Assembly: GCA_014323865.1 (NCBI GenBank)
Contig: JACONG010000004.1
Coordinates: 151,433 to 215,432, forward strand
Source: Rhodospirillales bacterium
GTDB lineage: Bacteria; Pseudomonadota; Alphaproteobacteria; SP197
DNA: 64,000 bases
Reading direction: 5' to 3'
Position 1 is the first letter of the stretch; each line of letters begins with the position of its first letter. Shown in pieces: positions 9,508-19,235 of the stretch. Under the pieces are notes generated by a model that saw nothing but the letters and a program-made list of their open reading frames with translations, made no database searches and was not told where the DNA came from. Position numbers and translations under genes: made by a program.

Positions 9508-9554
9508 TCATCCCGGCCAGGCGGCGCAGCCGCGCCGAGCGGGGACCTCGACAG
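9508..9554. repeat. REP-like element, family 2, copy 1
   Basis: TCATCCCGGCCAGGCG, then CGCAGCCGCGCCGAGCGGG and GACCTCGACAG. The same ends and order occur at 59754-59793. It sits between hslV and hslU in a co-transcribed spacer. This is typical of alphaproteobacterial palindromic intergenic repeats; effect on hslU expression is unknown. Confidence 0.55.
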
Positions 9555-9567
9555 AAAAGCGACAGCG

Positions 9568-10140
9568 CTAGGCCGCATCGATCGTCTCAAGCGTGACGTT
9601 GCGGTTGGTGTAGACGCAGATGTCGGCGGCGATCCCGAGGCTGCGGCGGGCGATCTCCTCGGCCGAGAGGTCGTCGACAGTCGATAGCGCACGCGCTGCC
9701 GACAGGGCATAGTTGCCGCCCGAACCGATGCCGATAAGCCCGTCCTCGGGCTCCAGAACGTCGCCCGTGCCCGAGAGGATCAGCGAGACCTGGGCGTCGG
9801 CCACGGCCATCAGTGCCTCGAGCCGACGGAGGTAGCGATCGGTGCGCCAGTCCTTGGCGAGCTCGACGCAGGCACGCGCCAACTGGCCCGGATGGCGCTC
9901 CAACTTCTCCTCCAACCGCTCGAACAATGTGAAGGCATCGGCGGTGGCGCCGGCGAAGCCGCCCAGGATGTTGCCATCGCCCAGACGGCGCACCTTGACC
10001 GCGTTGCCCTTCACCACCGTCGGCCCCATGGAGACCTGGCCATCGCCCGCAACCACCACCCTGCCGCCGCGCCGGACGGAAAGAATCGTGGTGCCGTGCC
10101 ATAGGTCGGTCTGGGTCATGGAGGTCTCGTCGGAAGTCAT
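9568..10140 (-). CDS. hslV: ATP-dependent protease peptidase subunit HslV
   Basis: Threonine peptidase of the HslVU (ClpYQ) complex, 190 aa from ATG 10140. The mature N-terminus is the TT pair in [14 protein letters not shown], so a propeptide of 16 residues would be removed from this start (or 9 from ATG 10119). [23 protein letters not shown] and [15 protein letters not shown] are the family blocks, with the active-site Lys in [11 protein letters not shown] candidate heat-shock promoter lies 40-70 bases upstream. Organised with hslU in one unit. Confidence 0.97.
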   Translation of the reverse strand: MTSDETSMTQTDLWHGTTILSVRRGGRVVVAGDGQVSMGPTVVKGNAVKVRRLGDGNILGGFAGATADAFTLFERLEEKLERHPGQLARACVELAKDWRTDRYLRRLEALMAVADAQVSLILSGTGDVLEPEDGLIGIGSGGNYALSAARALSTVDDLSAEEIARRSLGIAADICVYTNRNVTLETIDAA

Positions 10141-10180
10141 GGAGAAGAGCCGCGCCGATGCGTCGACCCGGCACCCATGC

Positions 10181-10209
10181 TATGTGGCCTCCCGCCCTCT
10201 TCGGTCAAG
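10181..10209 (-). promoter_or_regulatory. Candidate RpoH-type promoter of hslVU
   Basis: On the minus strand CTTGAC (10209-10204) is followed after 16 bases by CCACATA (10187-10181). Alphaproteobacterial RpoH promoters have a CTTGA-type -35 and a C-rich TAT-type -10, so the -35 fits and the -10 fits only partly. It ends about 40 bases before the hslV start, a suitable place for a heat-shock operon. Assignment is inference. Confidence 0.3.
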
Positions 10210-10269
10210 AGGAGCGGGCCGGTGCGAGCGAGCTGAAGGGCGAGCCTCGACAAGGAGCGGAGCAACCTG

Positions 10270-10731
10270 ATGTGTGACTGGACGGTCATGATCAAGGAGA
10301 AGCCCGGCAGAGACCCGGCGGTGCAGGCCGTGCCGCTCGGGTTCTCGTGGGGCGCGCTGATCTTCCGCGAGCTCTGGGCGCTCTATCGCGGTGCCTGGTT
10401 CACCGCACTCCTGTTCGTGCTCGTCGTACCCGTGCTCACGCTGGTTGCCGAGGGAATCGGACTCGATGTCACCGGCGTTTTGATTGTACAGCTCGCCGCG
10501 ATCGTGATGCTCGCCATGGCTGCGGCCGAGATCCGTCTGATGGAGCTTGGCCTGCGCCGCTACCGGCCGATTGCCACGCTCAAGGCGCGCGATCTCGACG
10601 AGGCCGAGGCGCTTGGCCTGATCCTGTGGACCCAGGAGTCGCGCCCACCGGCGCCGGTGCCCGATCCGGTTTCCGCGCAGGTGTCGGGTCCGTCCGAAAA
10701 ATCGTCGCCCGGGCCGCCCTGGAAGCCATGA
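10270..10731 (+). CDS. DUF2628-like small membrane protein
   Basis: 153 aa. Starts with a short hydrophilic stretch, then FSWGALIFRELWALYRGAWF (about 26-45), which resembles the aromatic pre-helix motif of DUF2628 proteins, followed by two transmembrane helices (about 46-65 LLFVLVVPVLTLVAEG and 71-90 VLIVQLAAIVMLAMAAAEI). The end is a polar tail rich in proline. Function unknown. It is transcribed divergently from hslV, so the region 10141-10269 must serve both. Confidence 0.6.
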   Translation: MCDWTVMIKEKPGRDPAVQAVPLGFSWGALIFRELWALYRGAWFTALLFVLVVPVLTLVAEGIGLDVTGVLIVQLAAIVMLAMAAAEIRLMELGLRRYRPIATLKARDLDEAEALGLILWTQESRPPAPVPDPVSAQVSGPSEKSSPGPPWKP

Positions 10732-10873
10732 TCTCGCCCCCGTTGATCGCCCGGAATCGTCTCTGAACGGCGTTTCCGGCTGTGGATCGGCCGGTGTATC
10801 GTCACGCGGGGGGCGCGTCCTTTTCACCCTTTCCGGGCTTGCGGGCCGACGCGCGCGGGTCCATCTAGCGCCG

Positions 10874-11413
10874 ATGGAAATGACCAGCAATGCGCGCAAG
10901 GCCTCGGTCGAGGTCGAGCACATCACGGAACTGAACCGTCTGGATCTCGACGACCTGTGCGGCGCGACCGACGCGGCCATCGTCGACGGCAACGGCTTCG
11001 GCTGGCTGCATCCGCAGCCGCGCGATCACATGGAGCGGTACTGGAAGGGCGTGCTGCTGGTGCCCGAGCGTCAGCTCTGGGTCGGCAGACTCGACGGCAC
11101 GATCGCGGCTTCGGCCCAGCTTCAGTTGCCGCCGCGGTTCAACGAGGCGCAAGCGCATTCGCCGCACCTGACGACCCATTTCGTCGCACCCTGGGCGCGC
11201 GGCCATGGCCTGGCCGCCATGCTGCTCGAATCGGTCGAGGCATGGTGCCTCAACCAAAGCTACAGCCATCTCAGGCTCGACGTCCGCGAGACCCAGACTC
11301 GTGCCATCGAGGTCTATGAAGCCGCCGGCTTCACCCGCTGGGGCGAACTGCCGAGTTACGCCAGGACCGAAGGCAAGCTCGTCACCGGCTATTTCTACGT
11401 CAAGGCGCTCTGA
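10874..11413 (+). CDS. GNAT-family N-acetyltransferase
   Basis: 179 aa. Acetyl-CoA-binding motif A is visible as FVAPWARGHGLAAMLLESVE (about 105-124), the R/Q-x-x-G-x-G/A pattern, and motif B as LRLDVRETQTRAIEVYEAAGF (about 137-157), typical of amino-acid or peptide N-acetyltransferases. The substrate cannot be told. Start ATG 10874 is the first of two near-adjacent methionines; the second (MTSNARK) is also possible. Its 3' end overlaps the convergent methyltransferase gene by 19 bases. Confidence 0.85.
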   Translation: MEMTSNARKASVEVEHITELNRLDLDDLCGATDAAIVDGNGFGWLHPQPRDHMERYWKGVLLVPERQLWVGRLDGTIAASAQLQLPPRFNEAQAHSPHLTTHFVAPWARGHGLAAMLLESVEAWCLNQSYSHLRLDVRETQTRAIEVYEAAGFTRWGELPSYARTEGKLVTGYFYVKAL

Positions 11414-12195
11414 GTGCTGCGCCGCACCACGAGGTGCGGGTACGACGTTTCCATCACGATCCGGTTGCCGTCGCACCAGGGTTCGAAGACCGCGAACGCA
11501 GTCGCGGGGTCGAGCCGAACGAGGTTATCGCCGAACAGGAAACGCAATACGTTCACCCGGTTCGCTTCGGTGTCCTCGAAGGCGATGCGATAGGCGATGC
11601 GCTCTTCGGTGACCTCGGCGTCATGGCAGCGACAGAGCACGGCGATGTCCTCGGCCAGCGGAAACGGGAACGGCGATTTCATCGCGGCGAACCCGGCCTG
11701 CCATAACTGTGCCAGTGCGTTCTGGCGGTCGAGCAGGGCGGCAACCAAGGTGCCGCCGGGCGCCAGCCGATCGAGCAGTCGGGAAACGGCCGCAGCCGAA
11801 TCGGGTACGTAGTAGAGACAGTGATTCGCGATGATCAGGCCGATTCGCGGTCCGTCGGGTGTGGGTTCGGTGCCCTCATCGACGACCTTGTCCACAAGGC
11901 AGATAAGTCGTCCGGCGGCCTGTCGGCGCTGCTCGTCGACCGGTTCGACGAGATGCAGGACGGCCGGGCGCTGTCCCGTTTCGGACACCTTGAGCAGGCT
12001 TGCGGCAAAGCTGCCGTCGCCGCAGCCGAAGTCCAGCATTCGCCACGATTCGGCCGCCGCTGCCGCCGCATCCAGGTGAAGGCGGAGCGCAGCGATCTGG
12101 GCTGCGGTTTCATTCGTGAACGACATGAACGCGGCGTAATCGTCGGCTATTGTCAGAAAGTCGACCTCCGCGGTCATGGACGCCCGTTCCTTCAT
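11395..12195 (-). CDS. Class I SAM-dependent methyltransferase
   Basis: 266 aa from ATG 12195, which has an AAGGAA site; a second ATG lies 18 bases inside. SAM motif I is MLDFGCGDGSFAASLLK (about 54-70), motif II LHLVEPVDEQR, and post-motif GLIIANHCLYYVPDSAAAVSRL matches the family's motif III/IV. The C-terminal half (about 170-266) is not recognisable beyond a Rossmann methyltransferase. Substrate unknown. It is divergent from the short gene at 12286. Confidence 0.8.
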   Translation of the reverse strand: MKERASMTAEVDFLTIADDYAAFMSFTNETAAQIAALRLHLDAAAAAAESWRMLDFGCGDGSFAASLLKVSETGQRPAVLHLVEPVDEQRRQAAGRLICLVDKVVDEGTEPTPDGPRIGLIIANHCLYYVPDSAAAVSRLLDRLAPGGTLVAALLDRQNALAQLWQAGFAAMKSPFPFPLAEDIAVLCRCHDAEVTEERIAYRIAFEDTEANRVNVLRFLFGDNLVRLDPATAFAVFEPWCDGNRIVMETSYPHLVVRRSTQSALT

Positions 12196-12285
12196 GACGC
12201 TGATTCCTTGCTGGCTGTGACGCCTTCGGCGTTCTATACCCAACCGATACAAACCCGGGTTACAAGGGGGATCATCAGGAACACC

Positions 12286-12504
12286 ATGTTGAACGCGCAG
12301 CAAGCAGCCATGAAAGCCATGTCCTGGTCAGGAATCGAGCCCCGTCTCGACGACATGCTCACCGACCCGATCGTGGTCGCAGTGATGCGCCGTGACGGGC
12401 TGACGGAACGCAACGTCCGCGATGCGCTGCAGCGTTTTGTGTCCCCGGCCCCTGCCTTCGATCCCACCAGCCTCCCGGCCACGGTCCCGACCTCGTCGTT
12501 CTGA
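12286..12504 (+). CDS. Small conserved-looking protein, 72 aa
   Basis: Starts ATG 12286 after CAGGAACACC (a good Shine-Dalgarno). The sequence has a short amphipathic lead, then MLTDPIVVAVMRRDGLTERN (about 24-43), a pattern of alphaproteobacterial short proteins with a predicted helix-turn-helix-like pair, then VRDALQRF and a proline-rich tail. No domain name can be given with confidence. The coding potential is supported by the ribosome site and the start spacing; it may be a regulator or adaptor. The region 12505-12672 after it holds no gene. Confidence 0.5.
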   Translation: MLNAQQAAMKAMSWSGIEPRLDDMLTDPIVVAVMRRDGLTERNVRDALQRFVSPAPAFDPTSLPATVPTSSF

Positions 12505-12672
12505 GATGGCAGACCGTTATCGGCGGCGGCGGGAGGTCGCAGGCCGACGCGACCGCGTACCCGCCGCGCATGTGGCGAAAGCCAGGTGAGCGGAGCGAGC
12601 GCCGGCGACCGGGGAACACGTCGAAGCCGACTTGCAGGGTACCGAAATTGCGACATGATTATTGCGGCATGA

Positions 12673-14229
12673 TCAATGCCGGAAGTGGCGCACACCGGTC
12701 AGCACCATGGCCATGCCCTTCTCGTTGGCCGCGGCGATGACCTCTTCGTCGCGTATGCTGCCACCCGGTTGAATAGCGGCGGTGGCACCACCCTCGGCGG
12801 CTTCGAGCAGGCCGTCGGCGAAAGGGAAGAAGGCGTCTGACGCGACCACGCTGCCCTCGATCGGGAGCCCGGCGCGCCGGGCCTTCTGGCGGGCGACGAT
12901 GACGCTGTCGAGTCGACTCATCTGGCCCGCGCCGACGCCCACCGTGGCGTTGTCACGGGCATAGACGATGGCGTTCGACGTCACGTGTTTGACGACGCGG
13001 AAGGCAAAGAGCATGTCGGCCATTTCGGCATCGGTCGGCTGTCGTTCGGTGACGATCTCCAGGTCTTCGGTGCGCACCCGTCCGGCGTCACGACCCTGGA
13101 CGAGCAGGCCCGAGGCCAGCGTGCGGGCCGTGAGCGTGGGCTGGCCGGGATCGGGCATGCCGCCCGTCAGCAGGAGGCGCAGGTTCCTCTTGCCCTCGAA
13201 GACGGCGAGTGCGGCGTCGTTCGCGCCGGGCGCGATGACGACCTCGGTGAAGACTTCGGTGATGGCCCGCGCGGTCTCCTCGTCAAGCGGGCGATTGGCG
13301 GCGACGATACCACCGAAGGCGCTGACGGGATCGCAGGCCAGCGCCCGGGTATACGCCTCCGGAAGGTTCTCGCCCACGGCGACACCGCAGGGGTTGGCAT
13401 GTTTGATGATGGCGATTGCCGGATGGTCGAACTCGGCGACCAGTTCGAAGGCGGCGTCGGTGTCGTTGAGGTTGTTGAAGCTGAGGTCCCTGCCGCCCAC
13501 CTGGCGCGCCGTTGCCACACCCTCGCGCCTTGTGCCATCGCTGTAGAAAGCCGCAGCCTGGTGCGGGTTCTCGCCGTAGCGCAGGAGCTGCTTGCGCACG
13601 CCGGCAAAGGCGATGCGGCGCGGGAAGGTCACGCCCGTCTCCTGGCTGAAGCGCTGTGCGATGGCGGCATCGTAAGCCGCCGTGTGTCCGAAGGCCGTGG
13701 CCGACAGCAGCCGGCGCAGCTCAAGCGAGGTCGCACCAGCCTTCTGCGCCATCTCCGAGGTCACCCGCGGGTAGTCCACCGGGTCGACCGCCACGGCGAC
13801 GAAGGCATGATTCTTCGCAGCCGAACGGATCATGGCGGGCCCACCGATGTCGACGTTCTCGACAATCTCCTCCCATGGCGCGCCGCGCCCCGCCGTCGCC
13901 TCGAAGGGATAGAGGTTCACCACCACGAGGTCGATGGGCCTGATGCCGTGCTCGGCCATCGCCGCTGCGTGATCCTCCAGATCGCGCCTCGCCAGGATGC
14001 CGCCGTGCACCACCGAATGCAGCGTCTTCAACCGCCCGTTCATCATCTCCGGGAAACCGGTGAGATCGGCGACCTCCTTCACCGGAAGCCCGGCTTCGGC
14101 AATCGCCTTCGCCGTCCCCCCGGTCGAGATCAGCTCGACCCCGTGGCCGTGCAGCGCAGCGGCAAACCCGGGCAGCCCCGTCTTGTCGGAGACCGACAGC
14201 AGGGCACGGGTGATTTTCACATCGGACAT
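12673..14229 (-). CDS. purH: Bifunctional AICAR formyltransferase/IMP cyclohydrolase
   Basis: Final two steps of de novo IMP synthesis; 518 aa. N-terminal IMP cyclohydrolase: [35 protein letters not shown] (about 55-76) and NLYPFEAT. C-terminal formyltransferase: [29 protein letters not shown] and [14 protein letters not shown] with the catalytic Lys-His pair, ending GVRHFRH. Length is normal. The 5' leader has a small hairpin, ACAGGG-aacgc-CCCTGT (14248-14264), of unknown role. The leader shows no recognisable riboswitch. Clearly housekeeping. Confidence 0.97.
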   Translation of the reverse strand: MSDVKITRALLSVSDKTGLPGFAAALHGHGVELISTGGTAKAIAEAGLPVKEVADLTGFPEMMNGRLKTLHSVVHGGILARRDLEDHAAAMAEHGIRPIDLVVVNLYPFEATAGRGAPWEEIVENVDIGGPAMIRSAAKNHAFVAVAVDPVDYPRVTSEMAQKAGATSLELRRLLSATAFGHTAAYDAAIAQRFSQETGVTFPRRIAFAGVRKQLLRYGENPHQAAAFYSDGTRREGVATARQVGGRDLSFNNLNDTDAAFELVAEFDHPAIAIIKHANPCGVAVGENLPEAYTRALACDPVSAFGGIVAANRPLDEETARAITEVFTEVVIAPGANDAALAVFEGKRNLRLLLTGGMPDPGQPTLTARTLASGLLVQGRDAGRVRTEDLEIVTERQPTDAEMADMLFAFRVVKHVTSNAIVYARDNATVGVGAGQMSRLDSVIVARQKARRAGLPIEGSVVASDAFFPFADGLLEAAEGGATAAIQPGGSIRDEEVIAAANEKGMAMVLTGVRHFRH

Positions 14230-14425
14230 GGAGGCACCGGGGTCAGGACAGGGAACGCCCCTGTTAGCCGACCGGCCGCGCCCTTCCTACGGGGAAGACT
14301 GTGGGATGTGGGGAGGGAGTGGTCAGAACACCCGATCAAGGACGAAACGGCAACCGCGTGCTGCATGGGTACAATGTGTCAAACCGGCCCGGAGGGCGAT
14401 GAGGCGTGTCACGGTGCCGCCTGGC

Positions 14426-14812
14426 CTACACCTTCTTCGCGGCTTTCCTGGCCGCCGCGCGTTCGGCGACCGCTTCGTCGAGCGCCTTGAGTGCGATCAG
14501 GCCGGTCGACCAGCCGGCGTAGTGGGCGACGTGGATGAAGAGCTCCCTGAGCTCGGCGGGTCGGATGCCAAGGTTGAGCGCGCCGCCGATGTGGCCCTTG
14601 AGCTGGACCTCGCGACCGAAGGCGGCGAGCACGGTGCAGGTCGCGCGGCTGCGTTCCTTCATGGTCATGCCGGGCCGGGTCCAGAGTTCGCCGAACAGGT
14701 AGTCGTTGGTCAGCTCCATGAAGTCCGATGTCATCGGACCGCCCTGGGGCAGCGGGCCGCCGAAGAGTTGCTTCGTCATCTCCGCACCCTTGGCCTTGCG
14801 TGTCTTCGCCAT
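14426..14812 (-). CDS. Carboxymuconolactone decarboxylase-family protein
   Basis: 128 aa from ATG 14812, preceded by an excellent AGGAGGAAA site. The CMD fold is shown by PGMTMKERSRATCTVLAAFG, LKGHIGGALNLGIRPAELREL (about 77-97) and FIHVAHYAGWSTGLIALKAL. Members act as gamma-carboxymuconolactone decarboxylases or as AhpD-like disulfide proteins; the C-x-x-C pair of AhpD is absent, so the first type or an unassigned member is more likely. Transcribed in the same direction as and downstream of rho, but separated by the structured repeat copy 2. Confidence 0.85.
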   Translation of the reverse strand: MAKTRKAKGAEMTKQLFGGPLPQGGPMTSDFMELTNDYLFGELWTRPGMTMKERSRATCTVLAAFGREVQLKGHIGGALNLGIRPAELRELFIHVAHYAGWSTGLIALKALDEAVAERAAARKAAKKV

Positions 14813-14945
14813 GGTCGTTTCCTCCTCGCTATCGGGTGCGAAAACGATAGAGCATGGCGGGGCGGGGTCGAGTCCCGGATCGTTGCCGATGACGTCGGGT
14901 TCGTCGCAACAGGCCGGGAGCGCGATGACGACGTGCGTGAATCCG

Positions 14946-15015
14946 CTCTGCATCCAAAGACCCGGAGCATCCTCGCCCGTTCAGACCGATCCAATCCGGA
15001 CGGGATATGCTCTAG
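14946..15015 (-). repeat. Structured 3'-end repeat, copy 2
   Basis: On the minus strand it begins CTAGAGCATATCCCG, overlapping the rho stop codon (TAG), and continues through a hairpin (arms CCCGTCCGGATTG and CGGTCTGAACGGG) to GATGCTCCGGGTCTTT and TGCAGAG. The hairpin differs from copy 1 in ways that mostly retain pairing (G-U wobble). A second helix GAGCAT/ATGCTC flanks the first. Same orientation relative to the upstream gene as in copy 1. Confidence 0.7.
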
Positions 15016-16322
15016 GTGTTCATGGAGTCGAAGAAGTCGTCGTTGTTCTTCGTGTGCTTGAGCTTCTCCATGAGGAACTCCATCGCGTCGACGGGCCCCA
15101 TGGGCATGAGGATGCGGCGCAGGACCCACATCTTGGCGAGCTGGGCCTTGCCGACCAGAAGCTCCTCCTTGCGGGTGCCGGACTTGCCGACGTCGATCGC
15201 CGGGAAGATGCGCTTGTCAGCAATCTTGCGGTCCATGACGATCTCGGAGTTACCGGTGCCCTTGAACTCCTCGAAGATGACCTCGTCCATTCGGGAACCA
15301 GTGTCGATCAGCGCGGTTGCGATGATGGTGAGCGAGCCGCCGCCCTCGATGTTGCGCGCGGCACCGAAGAACCGCTTCGGGCGCTGCAGGGCGTTGGCAT
15401 CGACACCGCCGGTCAGCACCTTGCCCGACGACGGCACCGTCGTGTTGAAGGCACGCGCCAGACGCGTGACCGAATCAAGCAGGATGACGACATCGCGCTT
15501 CTGCTCGACCAGGCGCTTGGCCTTTTCGATCACCATCTCGGAGACCGCGACGTGGCGCGTGGCCGGCTCGTCGAAGGTCGATGCGATGACCTCCCCCTTC
15601 ACCTGGCGCTGCATGTCGGTGACCTCTTCGGGCCGCTCATCGATCAGCAGGACCAGCAGATAGACCTCGGGATGGTTGGTCTCGATCGCGTGCGCGATGT
15701 TCTGCATCAGAACCGTCTTGCCGGCGCGTGGCGGCGAGGTGAGAAGTGCGCGCTGGCCCTTGCCGAGCGGGGAGACCAGTTCGATCACCCGGGTCGAGAG
15801 ATCCTTTTTCACAGGATCCTGAATTTCCAGGTTCAGCTTCTCTTCCGGATAAAGCGGGGTGAGGTTGTCGAAGGGCACCCGGTGGCGTGTCGTCTCCGGT
15901 TCCTCGAAGTTGATGTGGTTGACCTTCAGGAGCGCAAAGTAGCGCTCGTTTTCCTTCGGGCTCCTGATCTCGCCATCGACCGTGTCGCCGGTCTTGAGCG
16001 CGAAGCGGCGTATCTGGTTCGGGCTGACGTAGATATCGTCAGGGCCGGGCAGGTAGTTCGCCTCGGGGCTGCGGAGGAAACCGAACCCGTCGGGCAGCAC
16101 CTCGAGCGTGCCCTGGCCGAATATCGGAACATCCTGTTCGGCCATCTCCTTCAGGATGGCGAACATCAGATCCTGCTTGCGCAGAACGCTGGCGTTCTCG
16201 ACACCGATCTCTTCGCCGAAGGTGAGCAGCTCTTCGGGCTTCCTGTTTTTCAGTTCCTGGAGGTTGAGCGGCTTGTGCTCGCTCGTCGTGACTTGCGTTT
16301 CTTCTGCTTCGCTCATGGCCAT
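15012..16322 (-). CDS. rho: Transcription termination factor Rho
   Basis: RNA-dependent ATPase helicase terminating transcription; 436 aa from ATG 16322 (AGAAGG ribosome site at 7 bases), alternative ATG 16316. N-terminal Rho-N helix bundle (about 18-60), cold-shock-like RNA-binding domain with [20 protein letters not shown], Walker [19 protein letters not shown] (about 190-207), Walker B region [18 protein letters not shown]-loop and Q-loop blocks ([20 protein letters not shown]). C-terminal SGTRKEELL and [11 protein letters not shown] are conserved. Ends at the structured repeat copy 2. Housekeeping. Confidence 0.97.
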   Translation of the reverse strand: MAMSEAEETQVTTSEHKPLNLQELKNRKPEELLTFGEEIGVENASVLRKQDLMFAILKEMAEQDVPIFGQGTLEVLPDGFGFLRSPEANYLPGPDDIYVSPNQIRRFALKTGDTVDGEIRSPKENERYFALLKVNHINFEEPETTRHRVPFDNLTPLYPEEKLNLEIQDPVKKDLSTRVIELVSPLGKGQRALLTSPPRAGKTVLMQNIAHAIETNHPEVYLLVLLIDERPEEVTDMQRQVKGEVIASTFDEPATRHVAVSEMVIEKAKRLVEQKRDVVILLDSVTRLARAFNTTVPSSGKVLTGGVDANALQRPKRFFGAARNIEGGGSLTIIATALIDTGSRMDEVIFEEFKGTGNSEIVMDRKIADKRIFPAIDVGKSGTRKEELLVGKAQLAKMWVLRRILMPMGPVDAMEFLMEKLKHTKNNDDFFDSMNT

Positions 16323-16339
16323 GGCGGACCTTCTGAAGG

Positions 16340-16368
16340 CGGACACACAGGAGGGGAACGGGTGTCCG
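16340..16368 (-). promoter_or_regulatory. Hairpin in the rho leader
   Basis: CGGACAC (16340-16346) and GTGTCCG (16362-16368) pair with a 15-base loop rich in purine on the plus strand, just ahead of the rho ribosome site. rho is known to be autoregulated in other bacteria by attenuation in its leader; whether this hairpin contributes is inferred only. Confidence 0.3.
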
Positions 16369-16873
16369 CTGGATATGGGGATGTTGGCTTTGACGCTTCC
16401 TGAACCGCTGCTCCGCAAGGAATGGAGCTGGTTCTCGTAACCGGACCGTGTTGTCGGATACCTGCGTTTTCGCTGAGACCCCTGAATAATAGGATCGGCA
16501 GAGGTCGGAGTCAAACAACAAGCGCATCGGGACCGCATTCAAGGATCGCGCCGGTCGACGCCCCGGGCACCGGGGGTGACCATGCGCCGCGTTGTATCGG
16601 AAACCCGACCGGGAAGCTGCGCTCCTCGAACCCGAACAGGTGTACGTACCGGAACGCCATGAGTACGCTGAACGGCAGGGCCGGGATTGTCGCGGGCGGG
16701 GCAGAGACTGGTGTCAGCCAGATGACATGCCACCAGATGATGGGGGGCCAACGTCACTGTCGGTAATGTCACCGTCGGTGCTGTGCGGGTGTCGCCCGGG
16801 AGCGTCCTCGGCCCGATGGGAGAAGACCGCGCCGCCAAGGTGGGCCCGTCCAGGTCTTCGGGGAGGCAGTCGG
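16369..16873. other. Gene-free stretch upstream of rho
   Basis: No convincing gene. It should contain the rho promoter. A short plus-strand reading (from 16659) begins like a dehydrogenase Rossmann strand but lacks the rest, so it is not annotated. Several overlapping frames here are short and of poor composition. Confidence 0.4.
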
Positions 16874-16913
16874 CAAAAACAGAAGGCTTCAGGCAGCACT
16901 GCCGCCTGAAGCC
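16874..16913 (-). terminator. Rho-independent terminator
   Basis: On the minus strand GCTTCAGGC (from 16912) pairs with GCCTGAAGC (to 16886) around a 9-base loop, followed by CTTCTGTTTTTG, giving a T-run at 16879-16875. It lies 32 bases beyond the end of the broken beta-rich gene and still looks functional. Confidence 0.7.
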
Positions 16914-16944
16914 CTATCCTGTTCCCGCTTGTTCGTCTCCGTCT

Positions 16945-17522
16945 TCATTCGCTTGCGGGCACAGTCGTGGCATAGAAAGCGCTTTCGCTCTCATCGATTA
17001 GCAGGCCGGAAATGCCTCTAACGATTCCTCTAACCTTTCCGTCTACCAGCAACGTTGAGTCTCCGTTCTCGTACAGGTTACCTTGCAGAGAGGTGAAGAG
17101 GCGGGATTCGGGTCATTATCCGAACCGCCCTCGAAACGCTTGATATCACCGTTTAGATTGCTTAGAATCCTTGGACTGCCACCGACGGACAACACGAGGT
17201 TTCCGCGACCCTTGAGTTCCCCCGTATAGTCGTTATTCAACAACGCAGGGGCGTTCGGGTCGCTAATGTCAAACCCGCTGAAATCGGTTGCACGTGTCGT
17301 GACCGTGCCGTCATCGAAATTGGCCTTGATTGTGAGATTGCTGCGTTCGAGATCACTTCCGTCCATGCCCTCGCCGGCGGCCGTTATGTCCATTGTGACA
17401 TATCCCTCCATGGTGGCCTTCCCGGCCCGGGCCTCCCTGGAGAGGTGGAACCGGAACTTCAGGATCGGGGCACCTACGGCATCGCCTCGCGGAGTTTCGG
17501 TCGCTCCGCATCGCAGGCCTGC
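16945..17522 (-). pseudogene. Relic of a beta-rich (possibly beta-barrel) protein
   Basis: The open frame begins after a stop at 17523-17525 and reads ATETPRGDAVGAPILKFRFH, then TMEGYVTMDITAAGEGMDGS, TIKANFDDGTVTTRATDFSG and DYTGELKGRGNLVLSVGG: alternating beta-strand pattern with glycines, similar in style to transferrin-binding-like or porin-type barrels. At about 17095 the frame shifts; the alternative frame continues as SRLFTSLQGNLYENGDSTLL and ends VPASE-stop at 16945. No signal peptide or start survives upstream. Intact 3' terminator follows. The family is not certain. Confidence 0.55.
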
Positions 17523-17626
17523 CTAGCGATGCGGTGTCCCGGTTCTGCAGCCGCGAACACGCGCTTGCCCCATGCGTGTCCCCAGCGCCTTCATCGTGAA
17601 GGCTCGATGACAGTCGTGCATGGATC

Positions 17627-17645
17627 GGCCATTCGTCGAATGGCC
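17627..17645. terminator. Hairpin after glpK
   Basis: GGCCATTCGTCGAATGGCC is a near-perfect palindrome with a 1-base centre, 48 bases past the glpK stop. A candidate end of the TRAP-glpK transcript; no T-tract. Confidence 0.4.
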
Positions 17646-17692
17646 CTGTCGCCGGGCCCGCCCGAGCGGCTGCGGGACCGGGTCGGCGAGGC

Positions 17693-19183
17693 TCAGTCGC
17701 CGCTCAGGGTCCGTCGCACGGCGGCGCGCCACCCTGCGTAGTGCATGTCGGCATCCTTGCGGTCCCGTTCGGGGGTGAAGCGGCGCTCGCGCGCCCAATC
17801 GGTGCTGAAACCGTCCATGTCGGGCCAGACACCGGCCCGGTGACCGGCCAGCCAGGCCGCTCCGAGGGCAGTGGTCTCGGTGATCCCGGGCCGGTCCACG
17901 GTCGCCCCCGAGATGTCGGCCAGCGCCTGCATGGTCCAGTCGCTGGCGGTCATGCCGCCATCGACCCGCAGAACGGTCCCGGCGTCCGCGTCACGCCAGT
18001 CGGTCCGCATGGCTTCAAGCAGATCCCGGGTCTGGAAGGCCACGCTCTCCAGTGCGGCGCGGGCCAGCTCCCTGGGCCCGGTGCTGCGGGTCAGGCCGAA
18101 CATGGCGCCACGTGCGTCGGCATCCCACCACGGCGCTCCGAGCCCGGTGAAGGCAGGCACGAGATAGACCCGCTGGCCGGGATCGGCAGCTTCGGCGAGC
18201 CGCTGGGTCTCGGAAGCGTCGCCGATCAGCCCGAGCCCATCGCGCAGCCACTGCACCACCGCACCGGCGATGAAGATCGAACCCTCAAGCGCGTATGTCG
18301 TCTGACCGTTGAGTCGATAGGCAATGGTGGTGAGCAGGCGATTGCTGGACGGCACGGGATCGGTACCGGTGTTGAGCAGGGCGAAGCAGCCGGTGCCGTA
18401 GGTCGATTTCATCATGCCGGGCGCAAAGCAGGCCTGCCCGATGGTCGCGGCCTGCTGGTCGCCCGCGACGCCGAGGATCGGGATCGCCGCGCCGAGAATG
18501 TCAGGGTCGGTCGTGCCGAAGTCGGCCGCGCTGTCGCGTACTTCCGGCAGCACCGACATCGGCACCCCGATCAGCGCGCAGAGCTCGGGATCCCAGAGGT
18601 TCGAGCGGATGTCGTAGAGCATGGACCGGCTGGCATTGGTTGCATCGGTCGCGTGGACCGCACCGCCGGTCAGATGCCAGATGAGATAGCTGTCGACGGT
18701 GCCGAAGCAGAGTTCATCCGCCTCGGCCCGGGCCCGTGCGCCCTCGATGTTGTCGAGCTGCCAGGCGATCTTGGTGCCCGAGAAGTAGGGGTCGAGCAGC
18801 AGGCCGGTGCGTTCCGTGACGAGCGCCTCGTGCCCGGCGTCCTTCAGCGCCCGGCAGGTCTCGGCCGTGCGGCGGTCCTGCCAGACGATGGCGTTGTCGA
18901 TCGGGCGTCCGGTCGCGCGGTCCCAGACCAGCGTCGTCTCGCGCTGGTTCGCGATGCCGATGGCGGCGATGTCCGAGGCCTGGATGCCGGCATTGGCGAT
19001 CGCCTCGCGGCAGGTCTCGACCGTCGTGCGCCAGATGTCGCCGGGATCGTGTTCGACCCAGCCCGATTGCGGCAGGTGCTGGTCGAACTCCTGCTGCGCC
19101 ATGGCGACGATACGGCACCCGGCATCGAAGATCAGCGCCCGGCTTGATGTGGTGCCCTGGTCGATGGCGAGAACATGACCCAT
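17693..19183 (-). CDS. glpK: Glycerol kinase
   Basis: FGGY-family kinase phosphorylating glycerol to sn-glycerol-3-phosphate; 496 aa from ATG 19183 (GGGAA site). GlpK-diagnostic features are [15 protein letters not shown] at the N-terminus, [20 protein letters not shown] and [12 protein letters not shown], then the C-terminal signatures [20 protein letters not shown] and [12 protein letters not shown]. Lies 52 bases after dctM in the same direction, so it is the last gene of the TRAP operon. The glpR-glpD cluster is 13 kb away, so glycerol genes are split. An incoming polyol phosphorylated here would feed GlpD. Confidence 0.93.
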   Translation of the reverse strand: MGHVLAIDQGTTSSRALIFDAGCRIVAMAQQEFDQHLPQSGWVEHDPGDIWRTTVETCREAIANAGIQASDIAAIGIANQRETTLVWDRATGRPIDNAIVWQDRRTAETCRALKDAGHEALVTERTGLLLDPYFSGTKIAWQLDNIEGARARAEADELCFGTVDSYLIWHLTGGAVHATDATNASRSMLYDIRSNLWDPELCALIGVPMSVLPEVRDSAADFGTTDPDILGAAIPILGVAGDQQAATIGQACFAPGMMKSTYGTGCFALLNTGTDPVPSSNRLLTTIAYRLNGQTTYALEGSIFIAGAVVQWLRDGLGLIGDASETQRLAEAADPGQRVYLVPAFTGLGAPWWDADARGAMFGLTRSTGPRELARAALESVAFQTRDLLEAMRTDWRDADAGTVLRVDGGMTASDWTMQALADISGATVDRPGITETTALGAAWLAGHRAGVWPDMDGFSTDWARERRFTPERDRKDADMHYAGWRAAVRRTLSGD

Positions 19184-19235
19184 CGTCGCTTCCCTCACGT
19201 GCGTCTGCCGCCCGTTCCGCGTCTCCGTCTCCCGT

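Noticed and set aside
14230..14340. ZTP-type riboswitch upstream of purH
   Set aside because: The leader has only a simple 6-bp hairpin and lacks the conserved pseudoknot core sequences of that class.
16659..16766. Short plus-strand frame resembling an SDR cofactor strand (LNGRAGIVAGGAETGVSQ)
   Set aside because: Only one motif-like segment, no following domain, and no ribosome site that fits; could be chance or a very old relic.
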